Shown: positions 28,189 to 39,040, numbered from the stretch's first letter. The stretch is DNA of 64,000 bases from Denitratimonas yunnanensis (SeqCode) (GCA_026410415.1 JAPMLR010000003.1:372001-436000); one strand, 5' to 3'. Numbers and translations are program-made. Notes: generated by a model not told the origin, from the sequence alone.

Positions 28189-29544
28189 ATGTTGCAGTAC
28201 GCAGGCTGGATCTGGTGGCTGATTGTCAGCCTGGGCATCCTGGTCACCTTCCACGAATTTGGTCATTACTGGGTCGCGCGTCGTTGCGGGGTCAAGGTGC
28301 TGCGGTTTTCCGTGGGCTTTGGTCGACCGATCCTCCGTCGTACGGGCCGCGATGGCACCGAATTCGTGGTCGGCTGGATTCCCCTGGGTGGCTATGTGCG
28401 GATGCTTGACGAACGCGAGGCGGATGTGCCCGAAGCGCTGGCCGCGCAGGCGTTCAACCGGAAGAGCGTTCATCAGCGCTTTGCCATCGTCCTGGCCGGG
28501 CCGGTGTTCAATTTGATCCTGTGCGTGGCGTTGTTGTGGGCGATGTTCGTGGTCGGCAAGGCCGATTTCCTGCCACTGGTCGGGCAGACCCAGGGCATCG
28601 CGGCACAGGCCGGTCTGCGCATGGATGACCGTATCCTTGCCATTGATGGTCAACGCATGGATACGTGGACGCACGCGCAGATCGCGCTCGCCACTGCTGC
28701 CGTGGATCGCCGGCCTGTTCAGCTGGACGTGTTGCGCGGAACCGGTGACAGCGCGTCGCTGCGACTGGACCTCTCCACGTTCGCCAAGGCGCCGGAGCCG
28801 GCCAGCGCACTGCGTGACATCGGCATCGTGCCGCGGCAGTTCCTGCTCGACCCGTTGGTGGGCGAAGTCGCGGTGGGTGGCGCGGCCGAGCAGGCCGGCC
28901 TTTCCAGTGGCGATCGACTGCTGTCCATCGGCTCTCGAGTCGTGCGCAGTTGGGACGAAATTGGTGCTGCGGTGCAGGCATTGGCGCGTGAGGGCGTCCC
29001 GTTGCGGGTTGCCTACGAGCGCGATGGCAATCGCCATGAAGTGGACATCCAGCCCCGTTACGACGCGGCGCAGACACCACCGCGCTGGCTTCTGGGTATC
29101 GGAGCGCCGCGTGGCACGGCTCGGCACGATGCGCTGTTGCGCTATGGTCCGATCGATGCGGTCGGGGCGGCACTTGACGAGACCTGGCGCCTGACCGGTG
29201 CCACGCTCGGGATGGTGTGGCGCATGATTCGCGGGGCGATGTCGTTGAGCAACCTCAACGGCCCGATTTCAATCGCCCAGTATGCGGATGCCTCCGCCCA
29301 GATGGGATTGGCGTGGTTCCTCTCCTTTCTGGCGATGCTGAGCCTCAGTCTCTGCATCATGAACCTGTTGCCGATCCCTGTCTTGGACGGGGGGCACCTC
29401 CTGTATTACCTTATCGAGATGGTCAAGGGCAGCCCGGTGGGCGAGCGCACGATGATCGTGGGCCAGTTCGTGGGCATGGCCCTCCTCGTTGGCCTCATGG
29501 GACTGGCGTTCTACAACGATATTTTGCGGCTGGTGTCCTCCTGA
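28189..29544 (+). CDS. rseP: RIP metalloprotease RseP
   Basis: 451 residues, site-2 protease family. The zinc motif HEFGH is at residues 22-26 in the first membrane helix, and the second metal ligand is in LLPIPVLDGGHLLYYL near the C-terminus. Two PDZ domains lie in the periplasmic loop (AAQAGLRMDDRILAIDGQRM; AAEQAGLSSGDRLLSIGSRV). It cuts anti-sigma factors such as RseA in response to envelope stress. It starts 6 bases after dxr and precedes bamA, as in most gammaproteobacteria. Confidence 0.96.
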   Translation: MLQYAGWIWWLIVSLGILVTFHEFGHYWVARRCGVKVLRFSVGFGRPILRRTGRDGTEFVVGWIPLGGYVRMLDEREADVPEALAAQAFNRKSVHQRFAIVLAGPVFNLILCVALLWAMFVVGKADFLPLVGQTQGIAAQAGLRMDDRILAIDGQRMDTWTHAQIALATAAVDRRPVQLDVLRGTGDSASLRLDLSTFAKAPEPASALRDIGIVPRQFLLDPLVGEVAVGGAAEQAGLSSGDRLLSIGSRVVRSWDEIGAAVQALAREGVPLRVAYERDGNRHEVDIQPRYDAAQTPPRWLLGIGAPRGTARHDALLRYGPIDAVGAALDETWRLTGATLGMVWRMIRGAMSLSNLNGPISIAQYADASAQMGLAWFLSFLAMLSLSLCIMNLLPIPVLDGGHLLYYLIEMVKGSPVGERTMIVGQFVGMALLVGLMGLAFYNDILRLVSS

Positions 29545-29701
29545 CCCCCGCTGCCGGTACTCTTAGCCCGATGACGACCACCGCACGAAGGCCAACTCCG
29601 TCGATCTCCGCCGATTGCCCCGGCTCGCCGTGCCTGCGTCGTACTCCCGTTTTCCTCATCCCGCGACGCGCCGCGTCGCCCTGCACCCGGATATTGTCAC
29701 G

Positions 29702-32059
29702 ATGAAGCGTTTCGCCGCCGTCTCACTGCTCGCCGCGCTGGCGCTGGCCTCACCCCTGCATGCGCAGAGCTTCGAGCCGTTCACCATCAGCGATATCCGC
29801 GTCGATGGCCTGCAACGCATTTCCGCGGGCACCGTGTTCACCTACATGCCGCTGGAGCGTGGGGATACGGTCGACAAGGCCGCTGCGGCGCGCGCGATTC
29901 GGGCGCTGTTCCGTACCGGGTTCTTCAACGATATCAAGCTCGATCGCCAGGGCGACATCCTCGTGGTGACCGTGACCGAGCGTCCGGCGATCAACAAGAT
30001 CACTCTGGTCGGCAACAAGGACATCAAGACCGAGGAGCTGACCAAGAACCTCAAGGAAATCGGCCTGTCGGAAGGCGAGACCTTCGATCGCCTGCAGCTG
30101 GATCGCGTGGTGCTGGAGCTCACCCGTGCTTACAACAACCGCGGCAAGTACAACGTCTCGATCCAGCCCTCGGTGACGCAACTGGACCGCAATCGCGTGG
30201 ACGTCCAGATCGACGTCAAGGAAGGTCGCGCGGCCAAGATCCGCCACATCAACCTCGTCGGCAACGAGACCTTCCCGCAGAAGGACTTGCGCGAGGGCTG
30301 GGAGTCAAGCACGACCAACTGGTTGTCCTGGTACCGCCGCGATGACCAGTACTCGCGCGAAAAGCTCTCCGGCGACCTGGAAAAGCTCAATTCCTACTAC
30401 CTGGATCGCGGTTACGTGGATTTCGATGTGGAGTCCACGCAGGTCTCGATCACGCCGGACCGCCGCGACATCCACCTGACCACCAATGTCCGCGAGGGCG
30501 AGATCTTCACCATTTCCGAAGTCATCGTGACCGGTGACACGGTGATCCCGCACGAGGAAATGGAGAAGCTGGTGTTCGTCAGCGAGGGACAGGTGTTCTC
30601 GCGCCGCCTCCTGGAGCTGACCGCGGACGCCATGACCGCGCTGCTGGGCAACATCGGCTATGCCTTTGCCAACGTCACTCCGGTCCCGACGGTCGACCGC
30701 GAGAAGCGGACGGTCAAAATCAACTTCTATGTGGAACCTGGCAAGCGCGTGCAGGTGCGCCAGATCCGCTTCACCGGCAACACCCGCACTGGCGACGAGG
30801 TGATGCGGCGCGAACTGCGTCAGTTCGAGGGAAGCTGGTACTCGCAGGCCGCCATCGACCGATCCAAGGTTCGACTCAATCGCCTGGGCTTCTTCAGCGA
30901 GGTGGAAGTCGAGACACCGGAGGTGCCGGGCTCGGACGACTTGGTGGACGTGGTGTTCAAGGTCACGGAAACCACCTCGGGCAACTTCATGATCGGCCTG
31001 GGCTATTCGCAGCTCGCCGGCTTGATCACCTCGCTTTCGGTGACCCAGAACAACTTCCTGGGTACGGGCAACCGCGTTGGCCTGGCCGTGCAGCACAACG
31101 ACTATTCCAAACGCTACGACATCAACTATTTCGATCCGTACTTCACCCGTGACGGGATCTCGTTGGGCTACAACCTGACCTACAGCGAATCCGATTACAG
31201 CAACTTCAACATCGCCAGCTATTACAACGATGCCGGCTCAGTCCGTGCCATCTTCGGCCTGCCGTTGACCGAGACCGATATCGTCGGCCTGAGCTTCGGT
31301 GTCGATTTCAACACCATCACGCCGGTCGACGGCTACACCCCGCAGCCGATCATCGACTACATCCATGCGCTGGAGCGGCGCACCTTCCACGCGTGGCGCA
31401 CCGAACTCTCGTGGGCACGCGATTCGCGCAACGCGTACTGGAATCCGACCCGTGGCAGTTACCAGCGTGTCGCCGCCGAAGTGACGCTTCCCGGTTCTTC
31501 GGTGGAGTACTACAAACTGCAGTACCAGTATGCCCGCTATTGGCCGGTACACCGGGCGCTGGTGTTGCTGACCAACTTCGAACTGGGTTACGGCGACAGC
31601 TACGGCGACAAGGTTACCCGCGTCATCTACAACCAGGATGGCACCGTCAACCGCACGGTGGTTGCGGATGGATTGCCATTCTTCGAAAACTTCTACGCCG
31701 GTGGCGTGCGCTCGATCCGTGGCTTCGAGGACAACACCCTTGGTCCTTACACCACAACGCCGTTCAGCAGCTACCGTCAACCGTTGGGTGGCGCACTCAA
31801 GACCACCGGCACGATCGAGGCGATCTTCCCGACCCTGTTCGATACCGATCAGGCTCGGCTATCGGCCTTCATCGACTTCGGCAACGTCTACCGCAACGCC
31901 GATGATTTCGAGTTCCGCGAATACCGCGCCTCGGCGGGTGTCTCGTTGCAATGGCAGGCGCCGGTGGGACCGATCGTGCTGAACCTGGCGTATCCGTTCC
32001 TGACCGATCGCGATGATCGCACCGAGCGTCTGCAGTTCTCGTTCGGAACCCAGTTCTGA
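29702..32059 (+). CDS. bamA: Outer membrane protein assembly factor BamA
   Basis: 785 residues from MKRFAAVSLLAALALASPLH, with a signal peptide cleaved after HAQ. Five POTRA domains (about residues 20-420) begin with FTISDIRVDGLQRISAGTVF. The 16-strand barrel follows and carries the lid-loop motif VRSIRGFEDNTLGP. The chain ends in aromatic residues (LQFSFGTQF). It inserts beta-barrel proteins into the outer membrane. The ORF is open upstream to 29615, but only the 29702 start gives a signal peptide at the N-terminus. Confidence 0.96.
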   Translation: MKRFAAVSLLAALALASPLHAQSFEPFTISDIRVDGLQRISAGTVFTYMPLERGDTVDKAAAARAIRALFRTGFFNDIKLDRQGDILVVTVTERPAINKITLVGNKDIKTEELTKNLKEIGLSEGETFDRLQLDRVVLELTRAYNNRGKYNVSIQPSVTQLDRNRVDVQIDVKEGRAAKIRHINLVGNETFPQKDLREGWESSTTNWLSWYRRDDQYSREKLSGDLEKLNSYYLDRGYVDFDVESTQVSITPDRRDIHLTTNVREGEIFTISEVIVTGDTVIPHEEMEKLVFVSEGQVFSRRLLELTADAMTALLGNIGYAFANVTPVPTVDREKRTVKINFYVEPGKRVQVRQIRFTGNTRTGDEVMRRELRQFEGSWYSQAAIDRSKVRLNRLGFFSEVEVETPEVPGSDDLVDVVFKVTETTSGNFMIGLGYSQLAGLITSLSVTQNNFLGTGNRVGLAVQHNDYSKRYDINYFDPYFTRDGISLGYNLTYSESDYSNFNIASYYNDAGSVRAIFGLPLTETDIVGLSFGVDFNTITPVDGYTPQPIIDYIHALERRTFHAWRTELSWARDSRNAYWNPTRGSYQRVAAEVTLPGSSVEYYKLQYQYARYWPVHRALVLLTNFELGYGDSYGDKVTRVIYNQDGTVNRTVVADGLPFFENFYAGGVRSIRGFEDNTLGPYTTTPFSSYRQPLGGALKTTGTIEAIFPTLFDTDQARLSAFIDFGNVYRNADDFEFREYRASAGVSLQWQAPVGPIVLNLAYPFLTDRDDRTERLQFSFGTQF

Positions 32060-32081
32060 GTGGTGCGGGAGCCACGCCGCC

Positions 32082-32639
32082 ATGCTCGTGCCTTTCCGCC
32101 CGCACCGGTTGCAACGGCTTCCGTGGTCGGTAGTGTGGAGCGTGGCGTTGGCAGGCTGGTTCGTGCTGGCGGCATCCGCAACGTGGGCGCAAGGTGGTTC
32201 ACGGATCGGTTACGTGGACATGCAGCGGCTCTTGACCCACGCACCGCAGATTCTGGATGCGCGACACCGGATGCAGCGCGAGTTCGACGCACGCGATGCC
32301 GAACTGCGTGTCGATGAGGCCCGGCTGGCCGAGCTGGATCTGGGGGCCTCCAAAGCCACGAACGATGAAGATCGCGCCGTACTCCTGCGACAGGCAGAGG
32401 CATTGCGGCGTTCGATAGAGCGAACCCGTCAGCGCCTGCGCGACGAGCTGGCGTCACGCGTGGACGAGGAAACCGAAAAGGCCTGGCCACAGATCAACGA
32501 TGCCATTGCCGAACACGGACGCGAGCAGGGGTACGATCTCATCGTCACCAGCCCGGTAGCCTATGTCAGTGGCCGCATCGACGTGACCGATGATGTCCTG
32601 GAACGCCTTGCGCGTTGGCACCGTGCCGGAGAACGCTGA
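32082..32639 (+). CDS. skp: OmpH/Skp family periplasmic chaperone
   Basis: 185 residues from MLVPFRPHRLQRLPWSVVWS. A long signal peptide ends near TWAQGG. GSRIGYVDMQRLLTHAPQIL is the usual Skp start. The middle is a long charged coiled coil (residues about 70-140) that forms the tentacles, closing with YDLIVTSPVAYVSGRIDVTD. Skp carries unfolded outer membrane proteins to BamA. It sits between bamA and lpxD, the standard place. Confidence 0.92.
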   Translation: MLVPFRPHRLQRLPWSVVWSVALAGWFVLAASATWAQGGSRIGYVDMQRLLTHAPQILDARHRMQREFDARDAELRVDEARLAELDLGASKATNDEDRAVLLRQAEALRRSIERTRQRLRDELASRVDEETEKAWPQINDAIAEHGREQGYDLIVTSPVAYVSGRIDVTDDVLERLARWHRAGER

Positions 32640-32640
32640 G

Positions 32641-33627
32641 ATGGTCTCGTACACGCTGGCGGAACTGGCACGGCACGCCGGTCTGGAGGTTCGCGGTGAC
32701 ACCGGTCGTTCCGTCGAGGGCGTGGGCACGCTCGCCAGTGCCGGACCCCGGCAACTCGGTTTCCTGGCCAACCCGCGTTATCGGCGCGAACTGGCAGGCA
32801 CGGCGGCGGGTGCATTGGTATTGCGCGCAGAGGATGTCGAGCATTGGCACGGCGATGCACTGATCGCGCGCGACCCGTATTCCGCCTTTGCCCGGATCGC
32901 CGCGTTGTTCGAGCCGCGCGAGACAGCTGTGCCGGGCATCCAGCCCGGTGCCGTGATCGCGCCGGATGCGCGGATCGATCCAGCGGCCAGCATCGGTCCG
33001 CACGTCAGTATCGGGGCACGCAGCCGCGTCGCGGCTGGCGCGCGGATCGGGCCTGGATGCGTCATTGGCGAAGATTGCGATGTCGGCGAAGACTGTGAGT
33101 TGGTGGCACGGGTGACGCTGGTGTGCCGGGTGCGGCTTGGACCGCGCGTACGCATCCATCCCGGGGCGGTCCTGGGGGCGGACGGATTCGGTCTTGCGAT
33201 GCACGAAGGTCACTGGATCAAGGTGCCTCAGCTCGGCGGTGTCCGTATCGGTGCCGACTGCGAAATCGGCGCGAACACCACCATTGACCGCGGCGCTCTC
33301 GACGACACCGTGCTTGAAGAGGATGTGCGGCTGGATAACCAGATCCAGATCGGCCACAACGCGACCATTGGCGCACATACCGCGATGGCTGGATGCGTCG
33401 CCGTGGCCGGCTCCGCGAAAATCGGCCGCTACTGTCTGATCGGCGGTGCCGCAGGCATCGCCGGACACATCGAAATCGCCGACAAGGTGGTGGTTCAGGC
33501 GATGTCGCTGGTCACCCACTCCATCCGTGAATCGGGCACCTACGGATCAAGCATCCCCGCGCGCGAGGCTCGTGCCTGGCGGCGCACCCTTGCCAGATTG
33601 AACCGGCTGGACCGGACTGTCGATTGA
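32641..33627 (+). CDS. lpxD: UDP-3-O-(3-hydroxyacyl)glucosamine N-acyltransferase
   Basis: 328 residues from MVSYTLAELARHAGLEVRGD. The N-terminal uridine-binding part contains LGFLANPRYRREL. A left-handed beta-helix of hexapeptide repeats follows (IGPHVSIGARSRVAAGARIG). The catalytic His is in QIQIGHNATIG, and GADGFGLAMHEGHWIKVPQ is diagnostic. It adds the second acyl chain in lipid A synthesis. The stop of skp lies one base before its ATG. The usual next genes fabZ-lpxA-lpxB are missing. Confidence 0.95.
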   Translation: MVSYTLAELARHAGLEVRGDTGRSVEGVGTLASAGPRQLGFLANPRYRRELAGTAAGALVLRAEDVEHWHGDALIARDPYSAFARIAALFEPRETAVPGIQPGAVIAPDARIDPAASIGPHVSIGARSRVAAGARIGPGCVIGEDCDVGEDCELVARVTLVCRVRLGPRVRIHPGAVLGADGFGLAMHEGHWIKVPQLGGVRIGADCEIGANTTIDRGALDDTVLEEDVRLDNQIQIGHNATIGAHTAMAGCVAVAGSAKIGRYCLIGGAAGIAGHIEIADKVVVQAMSLVTHSIRESGTYGSSIPAREARAWRRTLARLNRLDRTVD

Positions 33628-33670
33628 CATCGAGCTGGCGGCTGTCATGGGCCGCAGGTGGCGTGGCAGC

Positions 33671-33700
33671 TTGACTTGCGGTGTTGGTAGTAATACTAAT
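33671..33700 (+). promoter_or_regulatory. lexA promoter with LexA operator
   Basis: TTGACT (33671-33676) with a TACTAAT -10-like element at 33694-33700. Over the -10 lies TTGG-TAGTAA-TACTA (33684-33698), one base off the Xanthomonas/Xylella LexA box TTAG-N6-TACTA. LexA should therefore repress its own gene. Confidence 0.75.
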
Positions 33701-33707
33701 ACGCGCC

Positions 33708-34358
33708 ATGCAGCTGACCGATACCCAACACGCGATCCTTGCGCTCATCGCCGAGCGAATCCAGACCGAGGGCCTGCCGCCGTCACAGACTGAAATCGCC
33801 CGTGCCCTCGGTTTCAGGAGCGTGCGTGCCGCGCAGTACCACCTGGAAGCGCTGGAAGCGGCCGGGGCGATCGAGCGCTTGCCCGGACGAGCCCGAGGGC
33901 TTCGCCTGAAGCAGGTGCCGCCTGCGATGCAGGCCTCGCTGCCGCTCGCTTCCGCGCCGGACGATGCCATCGTGCGCCTGGCAATCCTCGGCCGTGTGGC
34001 GGCGGGTGCCCCGATCGGTTCGGGTGCCGATGCGCACGATGGCGACGCCATCGTGCTCGACCGCAGCTTGTTCCATCCCTCCCCCGATTATCTGTTGCGC
34101 GTGGAAGGCGATTCGATGCGCGGGGAAGGTATCCTCGATGGCGATCTGGTCGGTGTGCACCGAACCTCCCAGGCCCGAAACGGCCAGATCGTCGTCGCGC
34201 GGGTGGACGAGGAGATCACCATCAAGGTGCTCGAACACACGCGCGACGGCATCCGTCTGCTCCCATGCAATGCCGGTTACGAGCCGATCCAGGTCCCGCC
34301 CGATGCAGATTTCGCGCTCGAGGGGCTGTACTGCGGCCTGGTGCGGCCGCGCCGATGA
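33708..34358 (+). CDS. lexA: SOS repressor LexA
   Basis: 216 residues from MQLTDTQHAILALIAERIQT. The winged-helix DNA-binding domain is residues 1-65 (PSQTEIARALGFRSVRAAQY). The self-cleavage bond is A99-G100 (VAAGAPI). The catalytic dyad is S136 (EGDSMRG) and K173 (EITIKVL). RecA filaments trigger cleavage after DNA damage. The recognition helix differs from E. coli, which fits the non-E. coli operator in its promoter. Confidence 0.95.
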   Translation: MQLTDTQHAILALIAERIQTEGLPPSQTEIARALGFRSVRAAQYHLEALEAAGAIERLPGRARGLRLKQVPPAMQASLPLASAPDDAIVRLAILGRVAAGAPIGSGADAHDGDAIVLDRSLFHPSPDYLLRVEGDSMRGEGILDGDLVGVHRTSQARNGQIVVARVDEEITIKVLEHTRDGIRLLPCNAGYEPIQVPPDADFALEGLYCGLVRPRR

Positions 34359-34463
34359 GCGGTTTTCCTGCCCGCCGATGCGCCGTTCTCCGATGCCGCG
34401 TTCGGGTGCTCGCCGATGTCGCCGCGACACTCCGCGCACCATTCTTCCCACACCGGGGTGCCG

Positions 34464-34478
34464 TCTCAGAATTTGAGA
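34464..34478 (+). promoter_or_regulatory. Inverted repeat upstream of recA
   Basis: TCTCA-GAATT-TGAGA is an inverted repeat 52 bases before the recA ATG. It does not match the operator at lexA. It may be a regulator site or part of the recA promoter; no TTAG-N6-TACTA box was found in this interval. Confidence 0.4.
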
Positions 34479-34530
34479 TGGCTCCCCGATAGATTGACCC
34501 CACTCCCACCTCATACGCGAAGGACATCCC

Positions 34531-35565
34531 ATGGACGACAACAAGAAGCGGGCACTCTCGGCGGCCCTTTCCCAGATCGAGAAGCAGTTCGGCAAGGGCG
34601 CGGTAATGCGCATGGGCGACAAGGTGGCCGAAGCTGCTGAAGTGATCAGCACCGGCTCGTTGATGCTCGATATCGCACTGGGCATCGGTGGCCTGCCCAA
34701 GGGGCGCGTGGTGGAGATCTATGGCCCCGAGTCTTCAGGCAAAACCACGCTGACGTTGCAGGCCATCGCCCAGTGTCAGAAGGCCGGTGGTACAGCCGCA
34801 TTCGTCGACGCCGAACATGCGCTTGATCCCACCTATGCCGCCAAGCTCGGCGTCAACGTGGAAGACCTGCTCGTCAGCCAGCCGGATACGGGCGAGCAGG
34901 CACTGGAAATCGCCGACATGCTGGTGCGTTCCAATGCCGTGGACATGGTCGTCATCGACTCGGTCGCCGCCCTCACGCCACGTGCCGAAATCGAAGGCGA
35001 CATGGGCGATCAGTTGCCTGGCCTGCAGGCCCGCCTGATGAGTCAGGCGCTGCGCAAGCTGACCGGCAACATCAAGCGCAGCAACTGCCTGGTGATCTTC
35101 ATCAACCAGCTGCGCATGAAGATCGGCGTGATGATGCCGGGCCAGAGTCCGGAAACCACCACCGGCGGCAACGCGCTGAAGTTCTACGCCTCGGTGCGCC
35201 TGGACATCCGCCGCATCGGCGCCGTGAAGAAGGGCGAGGAGATCATCGGCAACCAGACCAAGATCAAGGTGGTCAAGAACAAGATGGCGCCGCCGTTCAA
35301 GCAGATCATCACCGAGATCCTCTACGGTGAAGGCATCAGTCGCGAAGGTGAGCTGATCGACATGGGGGTGGACGCCAAACTCGTGGACAAGGCCGGCGCG
35401 TGGTACAGCTACGGCGATGTCCGCATCGGGCAAGGCAAGGACAATGCTCGCCAGTATCTGCGCGAACACCCGGAAATCGCGGCGGAACTGGAATCCAGGC
35501 TGCGCGAGAAGTTCGTCCCTGAAATCAACCAGGGCGACGAAGTCGAGGAAGCCGAGGACGCGTGA
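34531..35565 (+). CDS. recA: Recombinase RecA
   Basis: 344 residues. The Walker A motif is [10 protein letters not shown], Walker B is [12 protein letters not shown], and loop L2 is [20 protein letters not shown]. It forms filaments on single-stranded DNA for homologous recombination and triggers LexA cleavage. An acidic tail ends the protein ([14 protein letters not shown]). Its stop overlaps the GTG start of recX. Confidence 0.98.
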   Translation: MDDNKKRALSAALSQIEKQFGKGAVMRMGDKVAEAAEVISTGSLMLDIALGIGGLPKGRVVEIYGPESSGKTTLTLQAIAQCQKAGGTAAFVDAEHALDPTYAAKLGVNVEDLLVSQPDTGEQALEIADMLVRSNAVDMVVIDSVAALTPRAEIEGDMGDQLPGLQARLMSQALRKLTGNIKRSNCLVIFINQLRMKIGVMMPGQSPETTTGGNALKFYASVRLDIRRIGAVKKGEEIIGNQTKIKVVKNKMAPPFKQIITEILYGEGISREGELIDMGVDAKLVDKAGAWYSYGDVRIGQGKDNARQYLREHPEIAAELESRLREKFVPEINQGDEVEEAEDA

Positions 35566-36020
35566 GCGGCTCCCGCGCCACGCCTGATCCGCGCCGCAAG
35601 GCGTTGGAACTGCTCACCCGGCGCGAGCATTCGCGCCGGGAGTTGACCCGCAAGCTGACAGATCGCGGTTTCGATGCCGAGGCTGCCAGCCTTGTGGTGC
35701 AGGACATGGCCGAACGCGGCTTCCAGGACGATGGCCGCTTCGCTTGCGCACTTGCCCGTAGCCGCATGCTCGCAGGACAAGGTCCGTTGCGTATCCGCGC
35801 CGAGCTGCGTCAGCACGGCATTGGCGAGGATGGCGTCGAGGCTGCACTGGCGGCTTGCGAGGTGGATTGGAACGAACACGCCGCCGATCTGCTGCGGCGG
35901 CGCTTCGGCGGTGGCGAAGCGCCATCCCGCCAGGAAACCGCCAGGCGCGGCGCCTTCCTGCAACGGCGTGGATTCGATCTGGATGCGATCCGCCACGCGC
36001 TGTCGCAGTGCAAGGATTAG
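35562..36020 (+). CDS. recX: Regulatory protein RecX
   Basis: 152 residues; the GTG start overlaps the recA stop (GTGA), so translation is coupled. Three tandem three-helix repeats are seen, with [20 protein letters not shown] and [20 protein letters not shown] typical of RecX. It caps RecA filaments and limits recombination. Confidence 0.93.
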   Translation: MSGSRATPDPRRKALELLTRREHSRRELTRKLTDRGFDAEAASLVVQDMAERGFQDDGRFACALARSRMLAGQGPLRIRAELRQHGIGEDGVEAALAACEVDWNEHAADLLRRRFGGGEAPSRQETARRGAFLQRRGFDLDAIRHALSQCKD

Positions 36021-36385
36021 GCCAGATTGCGTCGCAGGAATGGCCTGTCGCGCGCTCAACGAAGAGCCGATGCATGGGCCAGATTGTGACTGCCGGGAGG
36101 TTCGCTGCTGCTTTCCTTGCTTTCTCCTCTCATGGGGTATGGCTCGGCGTGCCAGCTTCCGTACTGGCTGCTGTGTGCTCGGGTCTCGGGTTGCTCGCAC
36201 CGGCAAATATTCGGCAGGGATGGTGCTGCTGCTCTCTTGGGGCGGTTCCCCAAGCCTCCTGGGCGTTCAATCAGCCCCACTGCAACGCCACCACGCGACA
36301 AACTGATATTCTTGCCGGTCGTGGTGCAGCGCCGCATCTTTGCCTGCCCGAATTCGTGCCCATCTGCCTTTCAGCCCGCCACTCC
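36021..36385 (+). other. recX-alaS intergenic region
   Basis: 365 bases. A GGCCAGATTG string occurs twice (near 36020 and 36077). An alaS promoter is expected near 36270-36310, but only weak boxes were seen. The frame of alaS is open through this region; the sequence there lacks AlaRS similarity and is read as non-coding. Confidence 0.4.
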
Positions 36386-39040
36386 ATGAAAACCAGCGCC
36401 GAAATCCGTCAAGACTTTCTCGACTTCTTCCGCAGCAAGGACCATCGCATCGTGCCGTCCGCGCCGCTGGTGCCGGCCAACGACCCGACCCTGCTGTTCA
36501 CCAACTCGGGCATGGTGCAGTTCAAGAACGCCTTTCTCGGCAGCGAGAAGCCTGTCGCGCCGCGCGTGGCCGACGTGCAGCGCTGCCTGCGTGCCGGCGG
36601 CAAGCACAACGATCTGGATTCGGTCGGTTATACCGCGCGCCACCACACCTTCTTCGAGATGCTCGGCAATTGGTCGTTCGGCGACTATTTCAAGCGTGAC
36701 GCCATCCTCTGGGCATGGGAACTGCTGACGCAGGTCTGGAACATCCCGGCACAGCGCCTGCTGGTCACTGTCTATCACACCGACGACGAAGCCTACGCGC
36801 TGTGGCGCGACATGATCGGCGTGCCGGAAGACCGCATCGTGCGCATCGGCGACAACAAAGGCGCGCCGTACGCCTCGGACAACTTCTGGCAGATGGCCGA
36901 CACCGGCCCCTGCGGCCCATGCACCGAAATCTTCTACGACCACGGTGATCACATCGCCGGTGGCCCGCCCGGATCCCCGGACGAGGATGGCGACCGTTTC
37001 ATCGAGATCTGGAACTTGGTGTTCATGCAGTTCGACCGCCAGCCCGATGGCAGTCTGGTGCCGCTGCCGGCGCCGTGCGTGGATACCGGCATGGGTCTGG
37101 AGCGCCTGGCGGCGATCCTGCAGGGCGTGCATTCCAATTACGAGATCGACCTGTTTCAGGCCCTGATTCGCAAGGCTGCGGAACTGACCGGCACCGCTGA
37201 CCTCGGAAACAACTCGCTGCGGGTGATTGCCGACCACATCCGCGCCTGCGCCTTCTTGATAGCCGACCGCGTGCTGCCTTCAAACGAGGGCCGTGGCTAC
37301 GTGTTGCGCCGGATCATCCGCCGCGCGCTGCGTCATGGCTGGATGCTGGGTACGCGTGAACCATTCTTCCATCGCATGCTGGACACGCTGATCGAACAGA
37401 TGGGTGAGGCTTATCCGGTGTTGGCAGAGCAGCGCGACACGATCCAGAACGCGCTGAAGAACGAAGAAGAGCGCTTCGCTGAAACCCTCGAACACGGTAT
37501 GAAGCTGCTGGGTTCGGTGTTGCGCGACGAAGGCTCGCTGGCGGCAAAGCAGCGTCAGGTGCCGGGCAAGACCGCGTTCACGCTGTACGACACCTACGGT
37601 TTCCCGGTCGATCTCACCGCCGATGTCGCGCGCGAGCACGGCTGGAGCGTGGACATGGACGGCTTCGAGGCGGAAATGGAGCGTCAGCGCGAACAGGCAC
37701 GCGCCGCCAGCAAGTTTGCCGGCAGCGGCATGTTGCCGGCCGATCTGGTCGCCACCCTCGCGCCGACCCGTTTTGTCGGCTACGAACAGAGTCGGCTGGA
37801 TGCCAGCAAGGTGCTCGCGATCCTGCGCGACGGCAGCCCGGTGCAGGCGCTGGCGGCCGGCGAAATCGGCACCGTGATTCTGGACACCACGCCGTTCTAC
37901 GCCGAATCCGGCGGCCAGGTCGGTGATACCGGTGAGCTGAGCGCAGGCGATGTGCTGTTCACCGTGTCCGATACGCAGAAGCTGTCCGGCAGCTACCACG
38001 GCCACGTCGGCACGCTGAAGGCTGGCACGCTGAAGGTTGGCGACAGCGTGAAGGCGAACATCGACGCCCAGCGCCGTCAGGCCATCGTGCTCAACCATTC
38101 CGCCACCCACCTGCTGCACGCGGTGCTGCGCGAAGTGCTGGGCACGCATGTGGCGCAAAAAGGATCGTTGGTCGCACCGGATCGGCTGCGCTTCGACTTC
38201 TCCCACTTCCAGGCCATCGACAGCGCCCAGTTGGCGCAGATCGAAGCCATGGTCAACGCCCGCATCCGTGGCAATGCCGAGGCGGAAATCCGCCACATGG
38301 CGATGGACGAGGCGCTGGAGTTCGGCGCGATGGCGCTGTTCGGCGAAAAATACGGCGACGAAGTCCGTGTGCTGCGCATGGGTGAGTTTTCCACCGAGCT
38401 ATGTGGTGGCACCCATGTGCAGGCCACGGGCGACATCGGTCTTTTCAAGATCGTCTCCGAAGCCGGCGTGGCGGCGGGTATCCGCCGCATCGAGGCGGTG
38501 AGCGGGCAGGGTGCGCTGGACTACATCGCAGAAGAAGAGCGCCGCCTGGAGCAGGTCGCCGATCTGCTCGGTGGCAGTCGTGGCGATGTGGTCGACAAGT
38601 TGCGCCAGCTGTTCGAGCGCCAGAAGAAGGTGGAAAAGGAACTGGAGTCGCTCAAAGCCAAGGCCGCTGCCGGTGCCGCCAGCGATCTGGCAGCCGCTGC
38701 GCTGGACATCGACGGCATCAAGATCGTGGCAGCGCGTCTGGACGGGCTGGACGCCAAATCGCTGCGCGACAGCGTCGACCAGCTCAAGCAGAAGCTGCCC
38801 GACGCGGTGATCCTGCTGGCGTCCGGCGATGGCGCAAAGGCCTCCCTGGTGGCAGGCGTGCAGGGCAGGGCGCTGCAGAAGATCAAGGCCGGCGAAGTCG
38901 TGGCCCATGTTGCCAGCCAGATTGGCGGAAAGGGTGGTGGCCGCCCGGACATGGCCCAGGGCGGCGGTGAGGACGATGCCCGGTTGCCGGCAGTCTTGGC
39001 CGGCATGGGGGGCTATCTGGCGGAAAAGCTAGGCGCCTGA
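36386..39040 (+). CDS. alaS: Alanine-tRNA ligase
   Basis: 884 residues from [20 protein letters not shown], close to the E. coli length. Class II core motifs are present: [15 protein letters not shown], and [20 protein letters not shown]. The editing domain has HSATHLLH and the CGGTH zinc-site motif (TELCGGTHV). The C-terminal Gly-rich oligomerisation part ends [15 protein letters not shown]. It charges tRNA-Ala and clears mischarged Ser and Gly. It lies between recX and csrA as in many gammaproteobacteria. Confidence 0.97.
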   Translation: MKTSAEIRQDFLDFFRSKDHRIVPSAPLVPANDPTLLFTNSGMVQFKNAFLGSEKPVAPRVADVQRCLRAGGKHNDLDSVGYTARHHTFFEMLGNWSFGDYFKRDAILWAWELLTQVWNIPAQRLLVTVYHTDDEAYALWRDMIGVPEDRIVRIGDNKGAPYASDNFWQMADTGPCGPCTEIFYDHGDHIAGGPPGSPDEDGDRFIEIWNLVFMQFDRQPDGSLVPLPAPCVDTGMGLERLAAILQGVHSNYEIDLFQALIRKAAELTGTADLGNNSLRVIADHIRACAFLIADRVLPSNEGRGYVLRRIIRRALRHGWMLGTREPFFHRMLDTLIEQMGEAYPVLAEQRDTIQNALKNEEERFAETLEHGMKLLGSVLRDEGSLAAKQRQVPGKTAFTLYDTYGFPVDLTADVAREHGWSVDMDGFEAEMERQREQARAASKFAGSGMLPADLVATLAPTRFVGYEQSRLDASKVLAILRDGSPVQALAAGEIGTVILDTTPFYAESGGQVGDTGELSAGDVLFTVSDTQKLSGSYHGHVGTLKAGTLKVGDSVKANIDAQRRQAIVLNHSATHLLHAVLREVLGTHVAQKGSLVAPDRLRFDFSHFQAIDSAQLAQIEAMVNARIRGNAEAEIRHMAMDEALEFGAMALFGEKYGDEVRVLRMGEFSTELCGGTHVQATGDIGLFKIVSEAGVAAGIRRIEAVSGQGALDYIAEEERRLEQVADLLGGSRGDVVDKLRQLFERQKKVEKELESLKAKAAAGAASDLAAAALDIDGIKIVAARLDGLDAKSLRDSVDQLKQKLPDAVILLASGDGAKASLVAGVQGRALQKIKAGEVVAHVASQIGGKGGGRPDMAQGGGEDDARLPAVLAGMGGYLAEKLGA

